The notes beneath the pieces are model-generated. The model saw nothing but the letters and a program-made list of their open reading frames with translations. It did not search any database and was not told the origin of the DNA. The translations under genes and the position numbers were made by a program. Positions 1-8,854 of a DNA stretch of 64,000 nt are shown here, in pieces. Source of the DNA: Myxococcales bacterium (GTDB lineage Bacteria > Myxococcota_A > Polyangia > Fen-1088); the NCBI GenBank assembly GCA_003142855.1, contig PLNW01000074.1, positions 1-64,000 of the forward strand, in the 5' to 3' direction. The first letter of the stretch is position 1; the number at the start of each line of letters is the position of its first letter.

Positions 1-31
1 TGACCATGATTTCTACTCCGACTTCTTGCTC

Positions 32-1963
32 TCAGAGTAGCCTGCTCCGAACCCGACGAGCCAATCGGACCATGCGCTTAGCGATTCGAGCTGCTCGTGG
101 CGAGCCCAGCCCGCGCGCGACGGGCACGAGGCCGATGGCCAGCACAGCGGTTTTCAACGGTACACCGCACGCCGGTGCCGGCGGGTGGGCTAGGACCGGA
201 CACTCGCCCAGGCTGGTCGCGGCCCGCAGCATCCCGCGCGCCCCCGGACTGTGCCAATGAAGCTCGCACAGGACGCCACCGGCCCAGCGCGACTGGGAGC
301 CTTGGTCTCTTTCGCCCTCCTCGCGAGCGTCGAAGAAGGAGGGATAGATTGCGGCCAACAGTCTGAAGTACATCCGCTGATCCCGAACCAGATCTTGCCA
401 TCGCTCCGGGTGCAATTCGATCTGCCTCAGCCATTGCTGGGTGTGGTTGGGATGCCAGACCGGGCTGGCCGCACACCTCCGCACCATTTCCAGCAGGGCG
501 CTGACTTCCTCGCGCGTTCGGGGCTGCGCCCGTCCACCGAGGTCTTCCAGTGCCTTCCAGAGCGCCGCAACGTCGGCGGGCGTGCCCGCGGCGGCCCGGA
601 GGTCTCGTCCGACGGCGGCGGGCAGGCGCGGCAGCAAGTCCAGCACGGGTTTGGCCATCCGTCCCCATGTCGTGCGCCCGATGGGCGCCAGGCTGGTCGG
701 CGCCAGCGCGCGCAGGGCCAAGAAAGCCGCGGACTCGTACCCGTTGCGTTGCTCGACTCTGCCATCGGGTAGCAGATGGGGAAGAGTGAAACGGTTCAGC
801 GGAGCATGGTGCGCATACACGCTCTCGAAGATGGCGTGCGGATTCACTCGCTGCGGAATGCCGTAGCGGTGACAGGCGATCCCGTGAAGCACATCCTCCC
901 AATCGCCGTGGTACAGGGTCTCGTCCTGCGGTACGGCCTGCCAGAGTGCCCGGCGCGCGATGTAGGCGCCCCCATTGATGTGGCAGCCTTCCCGCCAGTC
1001 GTTGTACTGGGGATAGCAGAACTGATCGAGGCGGAAGTTCACGAGCCGAATGCTGGCGAGAAATGTGCGTGCGGTCGGCCGCGTGCACTGGTAGTCGACG
1101 TACCGGAAGAACACCGACTTCGATGGTTCGGGGCGGAACAAGGTTGGAAACGTCGTGATACCCTGCGTGGCGCCCATCCGACGGTTTGCAGACACGAAGT
1201 TCGTCGGGATCACGAAGCGATCGTGCAGCAGGCACAGGTTCTCGTGCTGGGCTTGCTCCGCCATCTGGTTCTTCTTGCGCGTGATCCAGCCGCGCGGCTC
1301 CGGCGGGTCCAGGTCGAAGCGCCGCACGGGAGCGTCCGGCGGCAGCGGGCCAGGGTCTGGTCCACAGATCAGGATCTCGTAGTCGGGCAGCCCAAGGTCG
1401 CGAATCTCGCGCACCATGCGACAGGCGTTCTCCGACGGGCCGGAGGTGAGAATCCCGAACGTCCATCCCTCCTCCGCGATGCGCGGGGCCACCAGAGTCG
1501 GACGTTGCTTCCTGAAGATGCGCGCGATGAGCCCGCCCACCTCCAGCCGGTGGACGAGCTCCAGGCAATGCCGGAAGTACGGGCGCTCGAGCACCTCGGA
1601 TGCGCCGATCACGGTGTCGCCCAGCTGATCAGCGCGCTCGACGTCGACCCACAGTCCCCCCGGCCGCAACACGTGAAGCGCCTCCCACATGAGGATGAGC
1701 GCGAAGCGGCTCTGGTGTAGCCCGACCGTGAGAATGGCATCGCGCCTCTCGAAGCCGAACTCCGGCCCCAGCGTGAAGAACGCATCCACCGCGCAGCTGA
1801 TTTCGTCCACCGGCGCGGGCCAGCAGGATGGAAGAAAGCCGAGATAGAGGGGACAGGACTGACCACCCGCCAGGACCTGTGCCTGGTGCATGGCGCGCGT
1901 CAGCGCTTCGCGATCCAGGTCTTCCACCAGGTCGTGAAATGCCGGGAACTCGCGCAGCGGCAT
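32..1963 (-). CDS. Methyltransferase-like / GT-A glycosyltransferase fusion, short paralogue
   Basis: The product is a 643-residue protein, probably cytoplasmic, acting on a surface glycan. Residues about 60-125 resemble the end of a SAM-methyltransferase fold, with LRPGGLWVD matching the usual post-motif RVLKPGG strand. Residues about 165-400 look like a GT-A glycosyltransferase: WTFGILTSG, then RGWITRKKN, LLHDR, and a late acidic GDWEDV acceptor-type motif. The C-terminal third is unrecognised. It is the last gene of the polysaccharide export run and is paralogous over most of its length to the 911-residue protein just upstream, which shares the RGWITRKKN and LLHDR blocks. A hairpin repeat element separates the two genes and ends 6 bp from this ATG, so the Shine-Dalgarno lies at or inside the element's edge. 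Substrate unknown. Confidence 0.7.
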   Translation of the reverse strand: MPLREFPAFHDLVEDLDREALTRAMHQAQVLAGGQSCPLYLGFLPSCWPAPVDEISCAVDAFFTLGPEFGFERRDAILTVGLHQSRFALILMWEALHVLRPGGLWVDVERADQLGDTVIGASEVLERPYFRHCLELVHRLEVGGLIARIFRKQRPTLVAPRIAEEGWTFGILTSGPSENACRMVREIRDLGLPDYEILICGPDPGPLPPDAPVRRFDLDPPEPRGWITRKKNQMAEQAQHENLCLLHDRFVIPTNFVSANRRMGATQGITTFPTLFRPEPSKSVFFRYVDYQCTRPTARTFLASIRLVNFRLDQFCYPQYNDWREGCHINGGAYIARRALWQAVPQDETLYHGDWEDVLHGIACHRYGIPQRVNPHAIFESVYAHHAPLNRFTLPHLLPDGRVEQRNGYESAAFLALRALAPTSLAPIGRTTWGRMAKPVLDLLPRLPAAVGRDLRAAAGTPADVAALWKALEDLGGRAQPRTREEVSALLEMVRRCAASPVWHPNHTQQWLRQIELHPERWQDLVRDQRMYFRLLAAIYPSFFDAREEGERDQGSQSRWAGGVLCELHWHSPGARGMLRAATSLGECPVLAHPPAPACGVPLKTAVLAIGLVPVARGLGSPRAARIAKRMVRLARRVRSRLL

Positions 1964-1969
1964 GCGGTC

Positions 1970-2134
1970 CTAGTGCCTCCGGTCAGAAGGGCGGTCATGT
2001 TTCGGTGGACGAGACGCCCGGACGGCTAGGCGCGACGAGGGCGCATACTCGACGTATGTAACCGAGGAGCAATGCAGCCGGCCGGGACGAATCGGCCGCC
2101 CAAACGTGGCCGAAATTCTGACCGGAAGCACTAG
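1970..2134. repeat. MITE-like hairpin element, copy A
   Basis: The ends form an inverted repeat: 18 of 19 bases starting CTAGTGC match between the left end and the reverse complement of the right end. Pairing continues imperfectly along the whole 165 bp. The core at 2029-2074 is 41/46 identical to the core of copy B at 58991-59036, in the opposite orientation. The TAG stop codon of the upstream 911-residue gene is supplied by the terminal CTAG. It codes for nothing recognisable and fills the gap between the two paralogous fusion genes. Confidence 0.8.
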
Positions 2135-4866
2135 AGCAACGGCTCCCGCAACGACCGGTCCAGAACCTCGGCCTCGAGTAGATCGCTGACTCGCCAGATC
2201 TCCAGGTCCGGTCTCCCAAGGACGATCCGGTCGAGCAGCCGTTCTTCATGCTCGGGTGGAAAGGCCCGGGCATCGGCGATCCTGGTCATCACGTTGACCG
2301 AGTCGACAACGACGCGTTTCGCATCCAGCTGGTCGAGAAGACGGGCAATGTCGTCGAAGGGAACCCCGGTGACCGTCTCGATGGGAAGGCGCCAGGCCCA
2401 GGCCTTTCCCGACACGAAATCCACCGCAGGAAACAAGCCTCCCTGGGCGGCGGCTGACCAGCGTCTGACCAGCTTGCATCCGGGTACCATGCGCGCGAAT
2501 TCGGCCAGCGTCGCGGCGGTTTCCTCGGCCAAAACGTCGAAGATGAACGGCACGTCGATCCTGGCTGCGCCATACCGGGCGCATCTTTCCATCGTCGCAC
2601 GAACTTGCGCCGGATCCATTGCGGCCGCCGACGAAGACGCCGCGGGGCCCACCGTGACCATGCAGGGCAGGGTCCGCTGGTAGGCCCGGACCAGGGCATC
2701 GCTGCTCGCGGGCGGTGCGAGCCTATCCCACAGGCCGCGGGCTGACACCATCACGGTAGCGTGTTGGTTTTGCCCTACCGCCAACGTCAGCAGCGGAAGC
2801 TTCGAGTCGGCACCCAATGTTGTCTCTTCCGAAACCACTGTGCCCCGGACGGCGCTCCGACGCAAATTGGTCATCGACCCGGGCCAGGCGGCCGGCCTCG
2901 GCTGCCCCGACCGGAGCACGAAATCCTTGGCCTCACGCGCGAGTCGCACGGCCATGTTCGAACCCAGAAACTCCTGCACGGGCCAGAGCGCCAGGGCCAA
3001 CGGAGGAATCAGCAGCGCCTCCCGAAGACGACCCGCTGGGGGCGGAACATTGGCCAGCGCCAGCTGCGGCCCCAGACTGCTACGGGGACCGAAAGCAGCG
3101 CGGGCAACCGGGCTCTTCAACTGGAGCCACTGGCCGAAGCGCAGCAGCCGGTGCGCGAGGGTTCGACAGTCAGAGGGCCTCATCGCGCGATCGAGGTCGA
3201 GGTCTCCCAGGATAGGCTTTGCACCCAGCAGCGCCAGCGAGCCGAAGTAGCGGGCCCACTGCGACGCGAACAGGGCCCAGGTGTCGTCGGCCAGTTCCAG
3301 TCGTCTGCACCACGCCTGCACCAGACTGGCCCGAAATGGTGCCCCCACGCACAGGACATATCCGATCTCCAGCAACGCGAGCGCATCCTCGCGGGTGGCA
3401 AGGGGCTGCGGCGGGATCACCTTGGTGCTTGCCCTCAGCGTGGTTGCGGGATTCAAGACCGCGCCCGCGATGAGGCCGTGGAAGGCGGTGCGGAGCCCCT
3501 CCGGTAACCGCTGGATCGCTTCCTGCAGCGCCAGGCTGAAGGCGGCGGCGTTCGTGCGGGCCAGCGGCTTGAAGTCGCGGCCGTTCACTGCGCGCTCGGC
3601 CAGCTGGACACTGGACAAGCTGGTGCGGCACTCGCGGCGCGAACCGTCGGCCTGCAGCACCAGACCGCTGGTTTGCCAGACGTTGAAGTGCTGGGCCTGC
3701 ACCGACTCCAGCACGGCCAGCGGGTTCACGCGATGAGGAATTCCGAATCGGTGGCAGCGAAGCCCGTACTCCGTGTCTTCGTTCTCGTTGTGATGCAGCC
3801 GTTCGTCGAGAGGAACCGCGCGAAGAACGCGCGTGCGCGAGAAGATGGCGCCGCCCGCGCAGAATGCATGCTCGCAAAAATCGTTGTATCGCGGATAGAG
3901 AGTGAGTGACGGTCCGGCGGTGGGAAACCCGAGCGGCCGGTAGGACCCCAGCCGGATCTGCGCGTCCACGTCATCGTCGGGAAGTATCACCTGATAGTCC
4001 AGGTGACGGGAGAAGCTCACACGCGAGTAGGTCGGGAAATACAGCTGCGGAAACGTGAAGACGCCTGGACATCCCAGCGCCCCCAGCGCCGCGTCCAGCC
4101 CAGGCGGTAGCGAGTACCGGTCGTGCAGCAGCCCCACGTTGTCGCAGGCGGCCTGCTCGACCACCAGGTTCTTCTTCCGCGTGATCCAGCCGCGTGGGTC
4201 GGGCGAGGCGAAATCGAGCCTGCGCACACGCGGATCCGCCTGGACCTTCGACGGCAGTGGTCCAGCCACCAGGACCTCGCCAGTCATAGACAGCGCGAGC
4301 AGTTGCTCGATCATCCGGGCCGCGCAGTCCGAATCGCGCGCAGTCAGGATCCCGAACGTCCACGAAGGTCCCGTCCCGATCTCGGCTAGCGCCAAGGCGG
4401 TCTTGCGCAGGACCGAGAAGGAGCAGTCGCCGTCCGCGTCCCGCAACAAGGGCTCCAGCACCTGAGAAAAGTAGGGACGCGCGAGGAAATCCTGTTGGCA
4501 GAGCCGCGTGCCGTGCAACGACGCCGAACGGTCCAGATCGACCCAGATTCCACCCACGCGCAGGGCGTGGAGGATCTCCCAGAACAGGATCAGTGCGAAG
4601 CGGCTGTCGCGCAGCCCGACCGTTACAACGGCGTCCAGTGCCTCGGCTCGCCCGGGCCGCTGCAAGCTGAAAAAGGCGTCGACGCTGGCCTGGTGATGAA
4701 CCACGTTGGCTACAAGCGGCTCGGCTGGGCGGGGATCCCCGAACCCGAACGCCCGCGCGCGCGGCACCGCAACCGTCTCGTGCAGTCGCCGACGGAGCCG
4801 CGCTATCAGGGCGGGCGGCACGTCGAAAGGCCGGACGTCCTTGTAGGGCGGCTGCTCGGTCAGCAT
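2131..4866 (-). CDS. Methyltransferase-like / GT-A glycosyltransferase fusion with extra C-terminal domain
   Basis: This is a 911-residue paralogue of the next gene. Residues about 65-135 are methyltransferase-like (LHALRVGGIWVDLD). Residues about 165-420 are GT-A-like, with WTFGILTARDSD, DPRGWITRKKN and LLHDRYSLP, followed by a late NENEDTEYGLR motif like the acidic acceptor-loop motif of bacterial glycosyltransferases. About 220 residues at the C-terminus (from roughly 690) have no counterpart in the shorter paralogue and are not recognised; they contain SWTF-unrelated alpha/beta segments such as LAVGQNQHATVMVSARGLW. The ATG lies 3 bp after the stop of the Wzt gene, so it is translated in the export operon. 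It probably elongates or modifies the exported glycan. No signal peptide or membrane segment is evident. Confidence 0.7.
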   Translation of the reverse strand: MLTEQPPYKDVRPFDVPPALIARLRRRLHETVAVPRARAFGFGDPRPAEPLVANVVHHQASVDAFFSLQRPGRAEALDAVVTVGLRDSRFALILFWEILHALRVGGIWVDLDRSASLHGTRLCQQDFLARPYFSQVLEPLLRDADGDCSFSVLRKTALALAEIGTGPSWTFGILTARDSDCAARMIEQLLALSMTGEVLVAGPLPSKVQADPRVRRLDFASPDPRGWITRKKNLVVEQAACDNVGLLHDRYSLPPGLDAALGALGCPGVFTFPQLYFPTYSRVSFSRHLDYQVILPDDDVDAQIRLGSYRPLGFPTAGPSLTLYPRYNDFCEHAFCAGGAIFSRTRVLRAVPLDERLHHNENEDTEYGLRCHRFGIPHRVNPLAVLESVQAQHFNVWQTSGLVLQADGSRRECRTSLSSVQLAERAVNGRDFKPLARTNAAAFSLALQEAIQRLPEGLRTAFHGLIAGAVLNPATTLRASTKVIPPQPLATREDALALLEIGYVLCVGAPFRASLVQAWCRRLELADDTWALFASQWARYFGSLALLGAKPILGDLDLDRAMRPSDCRTLAHRLLRFGQWLQLKSPVARAAFGPRSSLGPQLALANVPPPAGRLREALLIPPLALALWPVQEFLGSNMAVRLAREAKDFVLRSGQPRPAAWPGSMTNLRRSAVRGTVVSEETTLGADSKLPLLTLAVGQNQHATVMVSARGLWDRLAPPASSDALVRAYQRTLPCMVTVGPAASSSAAAMDPAQVRATMERCARYGAARIDVPFIFDVLAEETAATLAEFARMVPGCKLVRRWSAAAQGGLFPAVDFVSGKAWAWRLPIETVTGVPFDDIARLLDQLDAKRVVVDSVNVMTRIADARAFPPEHEERLLDRIVLGRPDLEIWRVSDLLEAEVLDRSLREPLL

Positions 4867-4869
4867 GGC

Positions 4870-6156
4870 TCAGCGATCCGCAGGCAAGGAGGATTCTGGG
4901 GAAACGCCGAGCAGCGCTTCCACGCGCTCAGGCCGAAGAACGTCCCACACCCAGGCGGGGCGCAAGAGGCCGTGCGTGCGCGAGGTGAGAAACCTGCGCC
5001 CCAGTCCGGCGACGTTCTCGACGCAAAAACTCAGCGTGCCCGCGCCGTCCACGATGCGCCGCTTGTTGTGGATCCCGAGATCGAAACGAACCTCGTAGTT
5101 GCCCGCTGAAAGTGTGTTGGCCGGGATCAGCACGCTGCGGGCAATCCGGCCAGGCGCCACCTCCTCGGGAGGAGGCGGGCGATCATCGTCGTAGGCGGAG
5201 TAGGCGAGCATCTTCTCCATCCCTGAATACAGTTCGACCGCGCAGACAAGTCCCAGGACGGGCGCGCGGACTTCCGCGATGAACTCGATCAAGATAGGGC
5301 AATCGGTGCACAGCACGCCGTTTCGCTCGGGCGTGGACACGCTGGTCGCGAGTAGACGCACCTGATCGTCACCCGCCTCGCCTTGCCAGCGCGCGACGTG
5401 CTGGGGAGTCGAGGCTGCCAGGTACTTGAGTACCACCTCACGTGCGGGCCCATCGGCCTCGACTTGGCCTTCCCGCAACAGAATCGCCCGCGAGCAGAGT
5501 GCGGTGATCGCGTCCATGTTGTGACTGACGAACAGCACTGTCCGCCCCAGCTTGGCCACGCTCTTCATCCGGCCGATGCATCGTTGCTGGAACTCGACAT
5601 CACCGACTGCCAGAACCTCGTCCACCAGCAGGATTTCCGGCTCGAGGTACGCGGCAACCGCGAAGGCAAGGCGCGTGTACTGGCCGCTGCTGTATCGCTT
5701 GACCGGCGTGTCGATGTGACGCTCGATTCCGGCGAAGGCGACAATCTCGTCAAACTTGCAGCGGACTTCGCTTCGTTCCAAACCGAGAAGCCTTCCCCCG
5801 AGAAACACGTTTTCACGGCCGGTCAATTCAGGATGGAAGCCCGTTCCCACCTCGAGCAGACTCCCGACCCTTCCGCGCAGCTCGGCGAAGCCCGTTGTGG
5901 GGGCCGTTATCCGGCTCAGGATCTTGAGCAAGGTGGACTTGCCCGACCCATTCTTGCCGATGATGCCGAACGCCTCTCCCGGCTCCAGTTCGAAACTCAC
6001 GTCCCGGAGAGCCCATAAGATCTGTTCGTCACGCGAGTCGCGACGCCGCACCCAGTTCGAGATCGCTTCCCGCAGGGGCGTCGCGCCGGCACGCAGCGTG
6101 CCCAGCCGGTACCGCTTCGAAAGCCTTTCGACCCGCACAGCAGCGTCAGATGACAT
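4870..6156 (-). CDS. wzt: ABC polysaccharide exporter ATP-binding subunit (Wzt type)
   Basis: ATPase of an ABC-2 type exporter moving lipid-linked O-antigen or capsule-like glycan across the inner membrane. Walker A is GKNGSGKST, the signature is YSSGQ, and Walker B is ILLVDEVLAVGD. After the ATPase (about residues 1-245) there is a C-terminal beta-rich Wzt_C domain of about 170 residues (IPANTLSAGNYEVRFDLGIH), which in this family reads a terminal modification of the chain. The ATG at 6156 overlaps the end of the permease gene by 11 bp; an in-frame TTG at 6162 is an alternative. The terminal-modification domain fits with the methyltransferase-like proteins encoded just downstream (inference). 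Confidence 0.93.
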   Translation of the reverse strand: MSSDAAVRVERLSKRYRLGTLRAGATPLREAISNWVRRRDSRDEQILWALRDVSFELEPGEAFGIIGKNGSGKSTLLKILSRITAPTTGFAELRGRVGSLLEVGTGFHPELTGRENVFLGGRLLGLERSEVRCKFDEIVAFAGIERHIDTPVKRYSSGQYTRLAFAVAAYLEPEILLVDEVLAVGDVEFQQRCIGRMKSVAKLGRTVLFVSHNMDAITALCSRAILLREGQVEADGPAREVVLKYLAASTPQHVARWQGEAGDDQVRLLATSVSTPERNGVLCTDCPILIEFIAEVRAPVLGLVCAVELYSGMEKMLAYSAYDDDRPPPPEEVAPGRIARSVLIPANTLSAGNYEVRFDLGIHNKRRIVDGAGTLSFCVENVAGLGRRFLTSRTHGLLRPAWVWDVLRPERVEALLGVSPESSLPADR

Positions 6157-7003
6157 CCGCAAACCCGCGTTCGAGGTATCGAAAGGCGATCAGCCCGCCA
6201 ACAAACACGACGACAGCGAGCACGATCGGATAGGAAACGGCCAGGCTGGGCTGACCGACGCCTAGCAGCGACCATCGGAAAGCCTCGAGCAGGGGCGAAA
6301 GAGGATTCACCCCGACCAGGGCGCGATAGCGCTCGGGAACCGAGTTCATCGAGAATGCGATGGGACTCGCATACAAAAGCAGCTGAATCGCAAGTTGCAC
6401 GACGTACACCAGATCACGGTACCAGACCATCAGCGCACCGGCGATCAGGCCACAGCCCACGGCGAGAAGACACACGACCAGAATCCAGATTGGAAGAAAA
6501 AGCCCCTGCAGCGGCGGCCATACTCCGAACGATATAGACATGACCTCAAACATCGCCCAGGACACAGCAAGATCGACCAGGGCAGGCAGAACGACGGAGA
6601 ACGGCAGGAGCTCTCTGGGAAAGAACACCTTGCTGAGCAAGGCAGCATTGCCGACCAAGGAATGGGCCCCGCGCACGACGATGCTGCTGAACAGGTTCCA
6701 CCCGAGGACACCCGCGTAGGCCAACAATACGCGCGGAACCGGCTCTCTGGGCATACTTGCAATTTGCCCAAACACGAAGGCGAACAGGGAGGCTACCAGC
6801 AGGGGCTGGATGAGAATCCAGGCGACCCCGAGCACGGTCTGCCGGTAGCGAACGCGCAGATCCCGCGCGGCAAAAGTGAGCAGCAAGCCGCGGTACTGGA
6901 AAAGCTCACGTAGGCCGAAACCCGGCCATTTGCGGGCTGAATTGATGGTAACCACTGCGGAGGCCGTCCCCCGACGAGGTCGCAGGGCCTGGTAGTCGAT
7001 CAT
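6146..7003 (-). CDS. wzm: ABC-2 polysaccharide export permease (Wzm type)
   Basis: An inner-membrane permease of 285 residues, partner of the Wzt ATPase gene that overlaps its 3' end. The sequence shows the family hallmarks: an amphipathic lead-in, FAARDLRVRYRQTVLG before the first membrane span, about six hydrophobic spans, and the conserved VNPLSPLLEAFRWSLLG block before the last two. Its start overlaps the stop of the upstream nucleotidyltransferase gene by 4 bp (ATGA), so the two are translationally coupled. It should form the channel that exports the completed, undecaprenyl-linked glycan. Confidence 0.93.
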   Translation of the reverse strand: MIDYQALRPRRGTASAVVTINSARKWPGFGLRELFQYRGLLLTFAARDLRVRYRQTVLGVAWILIQPLLVASLFAFVFGQIASMPREPVPRVLLAYAGVLGWNLFSSIVVRGAHSLVGNAALLSKVFFPRELLPFSVVLPALVDLAVSWAMFEVMSISFGVWPPLQGLFLPIWILVVCLLAVGCGLIAGALMVWYRDLVYVVQLAIQLLLYASPIAFSMNSVPERYRALVGVNPLSPLLEAFRWSLLGVGQPSLAVSYPIVLAVVVFVGGLIAFRYLERGFADVI

Positions 7004-7767
7004 GCCTTGCCGCTCACCCGTTTCTCGGCACGGCGCGAGGCCTCATGACCCCGGAAGCGTACGAGATCGGCCGGTGTGCCTAGGCCATACATGCCAGCGT
7101 CCAAAGCGCCCACGTTGAAGATCCCGACCCGACTGCCCCCGGCGATCATCTCGTCGTAGGCCGGCGCCACGTAGAACTCACCATTGACCCGGAGGTTCTT
7201 CGCAATCATCTGGCGCGCACTGCGCACGAAGAGCGAACCGTGCCGGTAGGCGTAGATCCCCACGGTGGCCTCGTCGGACACGACCACCTTCTCGACCACC
7301 CGGCGGACCAGGCCCTGCGCGTCCAGTTCCACATAGGACCACTTCGTGTCATTCGCCTTCATGGTCATTATGAAGCCGTCGCTTCCGCTCGAATCCATCG
7401 CGGACAGGAAGTCGTCGATGTTGCAATCCACCCACTGATCGCTGTTCGCGATCAAGAGGGCATCCTGGTTGTCGATGAGATGGGCTGCGGTGAGTGCCGT
7501 GCATGCCGCACCCTCGGTCACGCCAGGCACGGGCAGGACCACCGCCCCCGGCGCCCACCGGGTAAGCAGATCGGCGATCCCGTAGCGGCGGATGTGCTCC
7601 TCGAGTACGAGAAAGACAAAGCGGTGCTCGCAGCGGGGGCGCACGTTGTCGATGACCAGCTGGATCATGGGCTGGTCGTGCACCGGGATGAGCGGTTTGG
7701 GCAGTTCATAGCCGGCGTCCTGAAAGCGCTTCCCGCGCCCGGCCATTGGAATAACGATGTTCAACAT
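7000..7767 (-). CDS. Sugar-phosphate nucleotidyltransferase, paralogue 1
   Basis: A 255-residue NTP-transferase (GT-A-like Rossmann fold) that would activate a sugar or alditol phosphate with an NTP. The N-terminus carries the pyrophosphorylase signature IPMAGRGKRF and then ELPKPLIPV. EGAACTAL and LLIANSDQW follow, the latter being the metal-site region. I start at the ATG at 7767 because it places the signature at residue 5; the open frame continues upstream to 8487 but is an out-of-frame shadow of neighbouring genes. A paralogue lies just beyond the cupin gene. The nucleotide and sugar cannot be told from sequence. Confidence 0.88.
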   Translation of the reverse strand: MLNIVIPMAGRGKRFQDAGYELPKPLIPVHDQPMIQLVIDNVRPRCEHRFVFLVLEEHIRRYGIADLLTRWAPGAVVLPVPGVTEGAACTALTAAHLIDNQDALLIANSDQWVDCNIDDFLSAMDSSGSDGFIMTMKANDTKWSYVELDAQGLVRRVVEKVVVSDEATVGIYAYRHGSLFVRSARQMIAKNLRVNGEFYVAPAYDEMIAGGSRVGIFNVGALDAGMYGLGTPADLVRFRGHEASRRAEKRVSGKA

Positions 7768-7784
7768 TGCGAGGCTCGCTACAA

Positions 7785-8111
7785 TCACTCCCCGGCGAGG
7801 AACTTGTCTCCCCGGATCGACGGCAGCTTGACCACCACCGTGATCGAGTCCTCTACCGCGAGGAAGTCTGTGCCCTCGCCCGGGTCGAGGCGAATAATGG
7901 CCCCCGCACCGAACGTTCGATCCGCCATGTGGACCGCGCCCGACACCACAGCCGTGATTTCGGTTCCCACGCGATGGACGTGCCAGGCCTCCGTGTCGCC
8001 CGCCCGGTAGTGCTTGATCGCTACCTCGGCCGCCCCGGTCTGGAACACGGTGGGCACGAAATCGCCGACGAACCAGCCCTTGACCATCTCCGACAGGCTC
8101 GCGAACTGCAT
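7785..8111 (-). CDS. Small cupin-domain protein
   Basis: A 108-residue single-domain cupin. The metal-binding pattern is visible as WHVHRVGTEIT (two His and a Glu), with a second half GEGTDFLAVEDS ending in VVVKLPSIRGDKF. Such small cupins accompany nucleotidyltransferases in polysaccharide clusters and may act as epimerase or isomerase-like enzymes or as sensors; no activity can be assigned here. The start overlaps the stop of paralogue 2 by 1 bp, and paralogue 1 begins 17 bp downstream, so the three form a tight set. Confidence 0.85.
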   Translation of the reverse strand: MQFASLSEMVKGWFVGDFVPTVFQTGAAEVAIKHYRAGDTEAWHVHRVGTEITAVVSGAVHMADRTFGAGAIIRLDPGEGTDFLAVEDSITVVVKLPSIRGDKFLAGE

Positions 8112-8854
8112 CACGGCCTCCGCAGCTGAGCCAGATGCTCGGCATAGGCCTCGACCCCCTGGGTGGTCGCGAGCGAGTGGTAGGCCTCCTTGGCGATCTC
8201 GAACACGCCGATCTTGGCGCCCTCGAGCACCAGTTCGTTGTAGCAAGGACACACGTAGAAGGCGTTGTTGAAGTGCGCATCCTTCTTGATGGATTCCATC
8301 GCCGCGCGAACGAAATCCCGACCGCGCGCGAAGTAGTAGGTACCGGCGGTGGCCAGGTTGCTGATCGGGTGCTTCTCGGCGGCCTCCACCACGAACCCGT
8401 CGGGGTCGCAACGCACGTAGGACCAACGGGGGTGGGTCGAGCGAAAGACGATGATGCCGCCGTCCAGTTTCCGGGTCTGAAACCCACGCACGATGGCCGG
8501 CAGATCGGCGTCGATCACCTGGTCGCCGTTCGCTATCAGCAACGGCTCATCGTTGTCGATGTGCTCGATGGCCAGCAACGCTGTGCAGGCAGCCCCACCG
8601 GTCAGGCTCGGCACGGCAAGCACGGTGGCCGAGGGTGACAGCAGCCTGAGGACGGCCCCGGTATGGTGGCGCTGATCCTCGTCGCGTCGAATGACGAACA
8701 CGAAACGCGCCCCCAACTCGCTCAGGGCCGAGATGTTCTTCACCACGTGTTCCACCAGGGGCAGCCCCGCAATTTCGACCACGTTCTTGGGAAACGGGTA
8801 GCCGGCCTCCTCGAAGCGCGCATCCGAGCCGGCCATTAGTTCGAGGACTATCAC
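8111..8854 (-). CDS. Nucleotidyltransferase-like protein, paralogue 2 with altered signature
   Basis: A 247-residue relative of the nucleotidyltransferase encoded at 7000-7767. It keeps GGAACTAL and LLIANGDQVID, so the fold and probable metal site are retained. The glycine-rich NTP loop is changed: LMAGSDARF replaces the usual MAG-x-G-x-RF, and PKNVVEI replaces PKPLI. It may use another substrate or have lost pyrophosphorylase activity. The GTG start overlaps the TGA of the HAD gene (GTGA), implying coupled translation. Confidence 0.8.
   Translation of the reverse strand: MIVLELMAGSDARFEEAGYPFPKNVVEIAGLPLVEHVVKNISALSELGARFVFVIRRDEDQRHHTGAVLRLLSPSATVLAVPSLTGGAACTALLAIEHIDNDEPLLIANGDQVIDADLPAIVRGFQTRKLDGGIIVFRSTHPRWSYVRCDPDGFVVEAAEKHPISNLATAGTYYFARGRDFVRAAMESIKKDAHFNNAFYVCPCYNELVLEGAKIGVFEIAKEAYHSLATTQGVEAYAEHLAQLRRP

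Noticed and set aside
7768-8487. N-terminal extension of nucleotidyltransferase paralogue 1
   Set aside because: It overlaps the cupin and paralogue 2 genes out of frame; the pyrophosphorylase signature begins exactly at the ATG at 7767.
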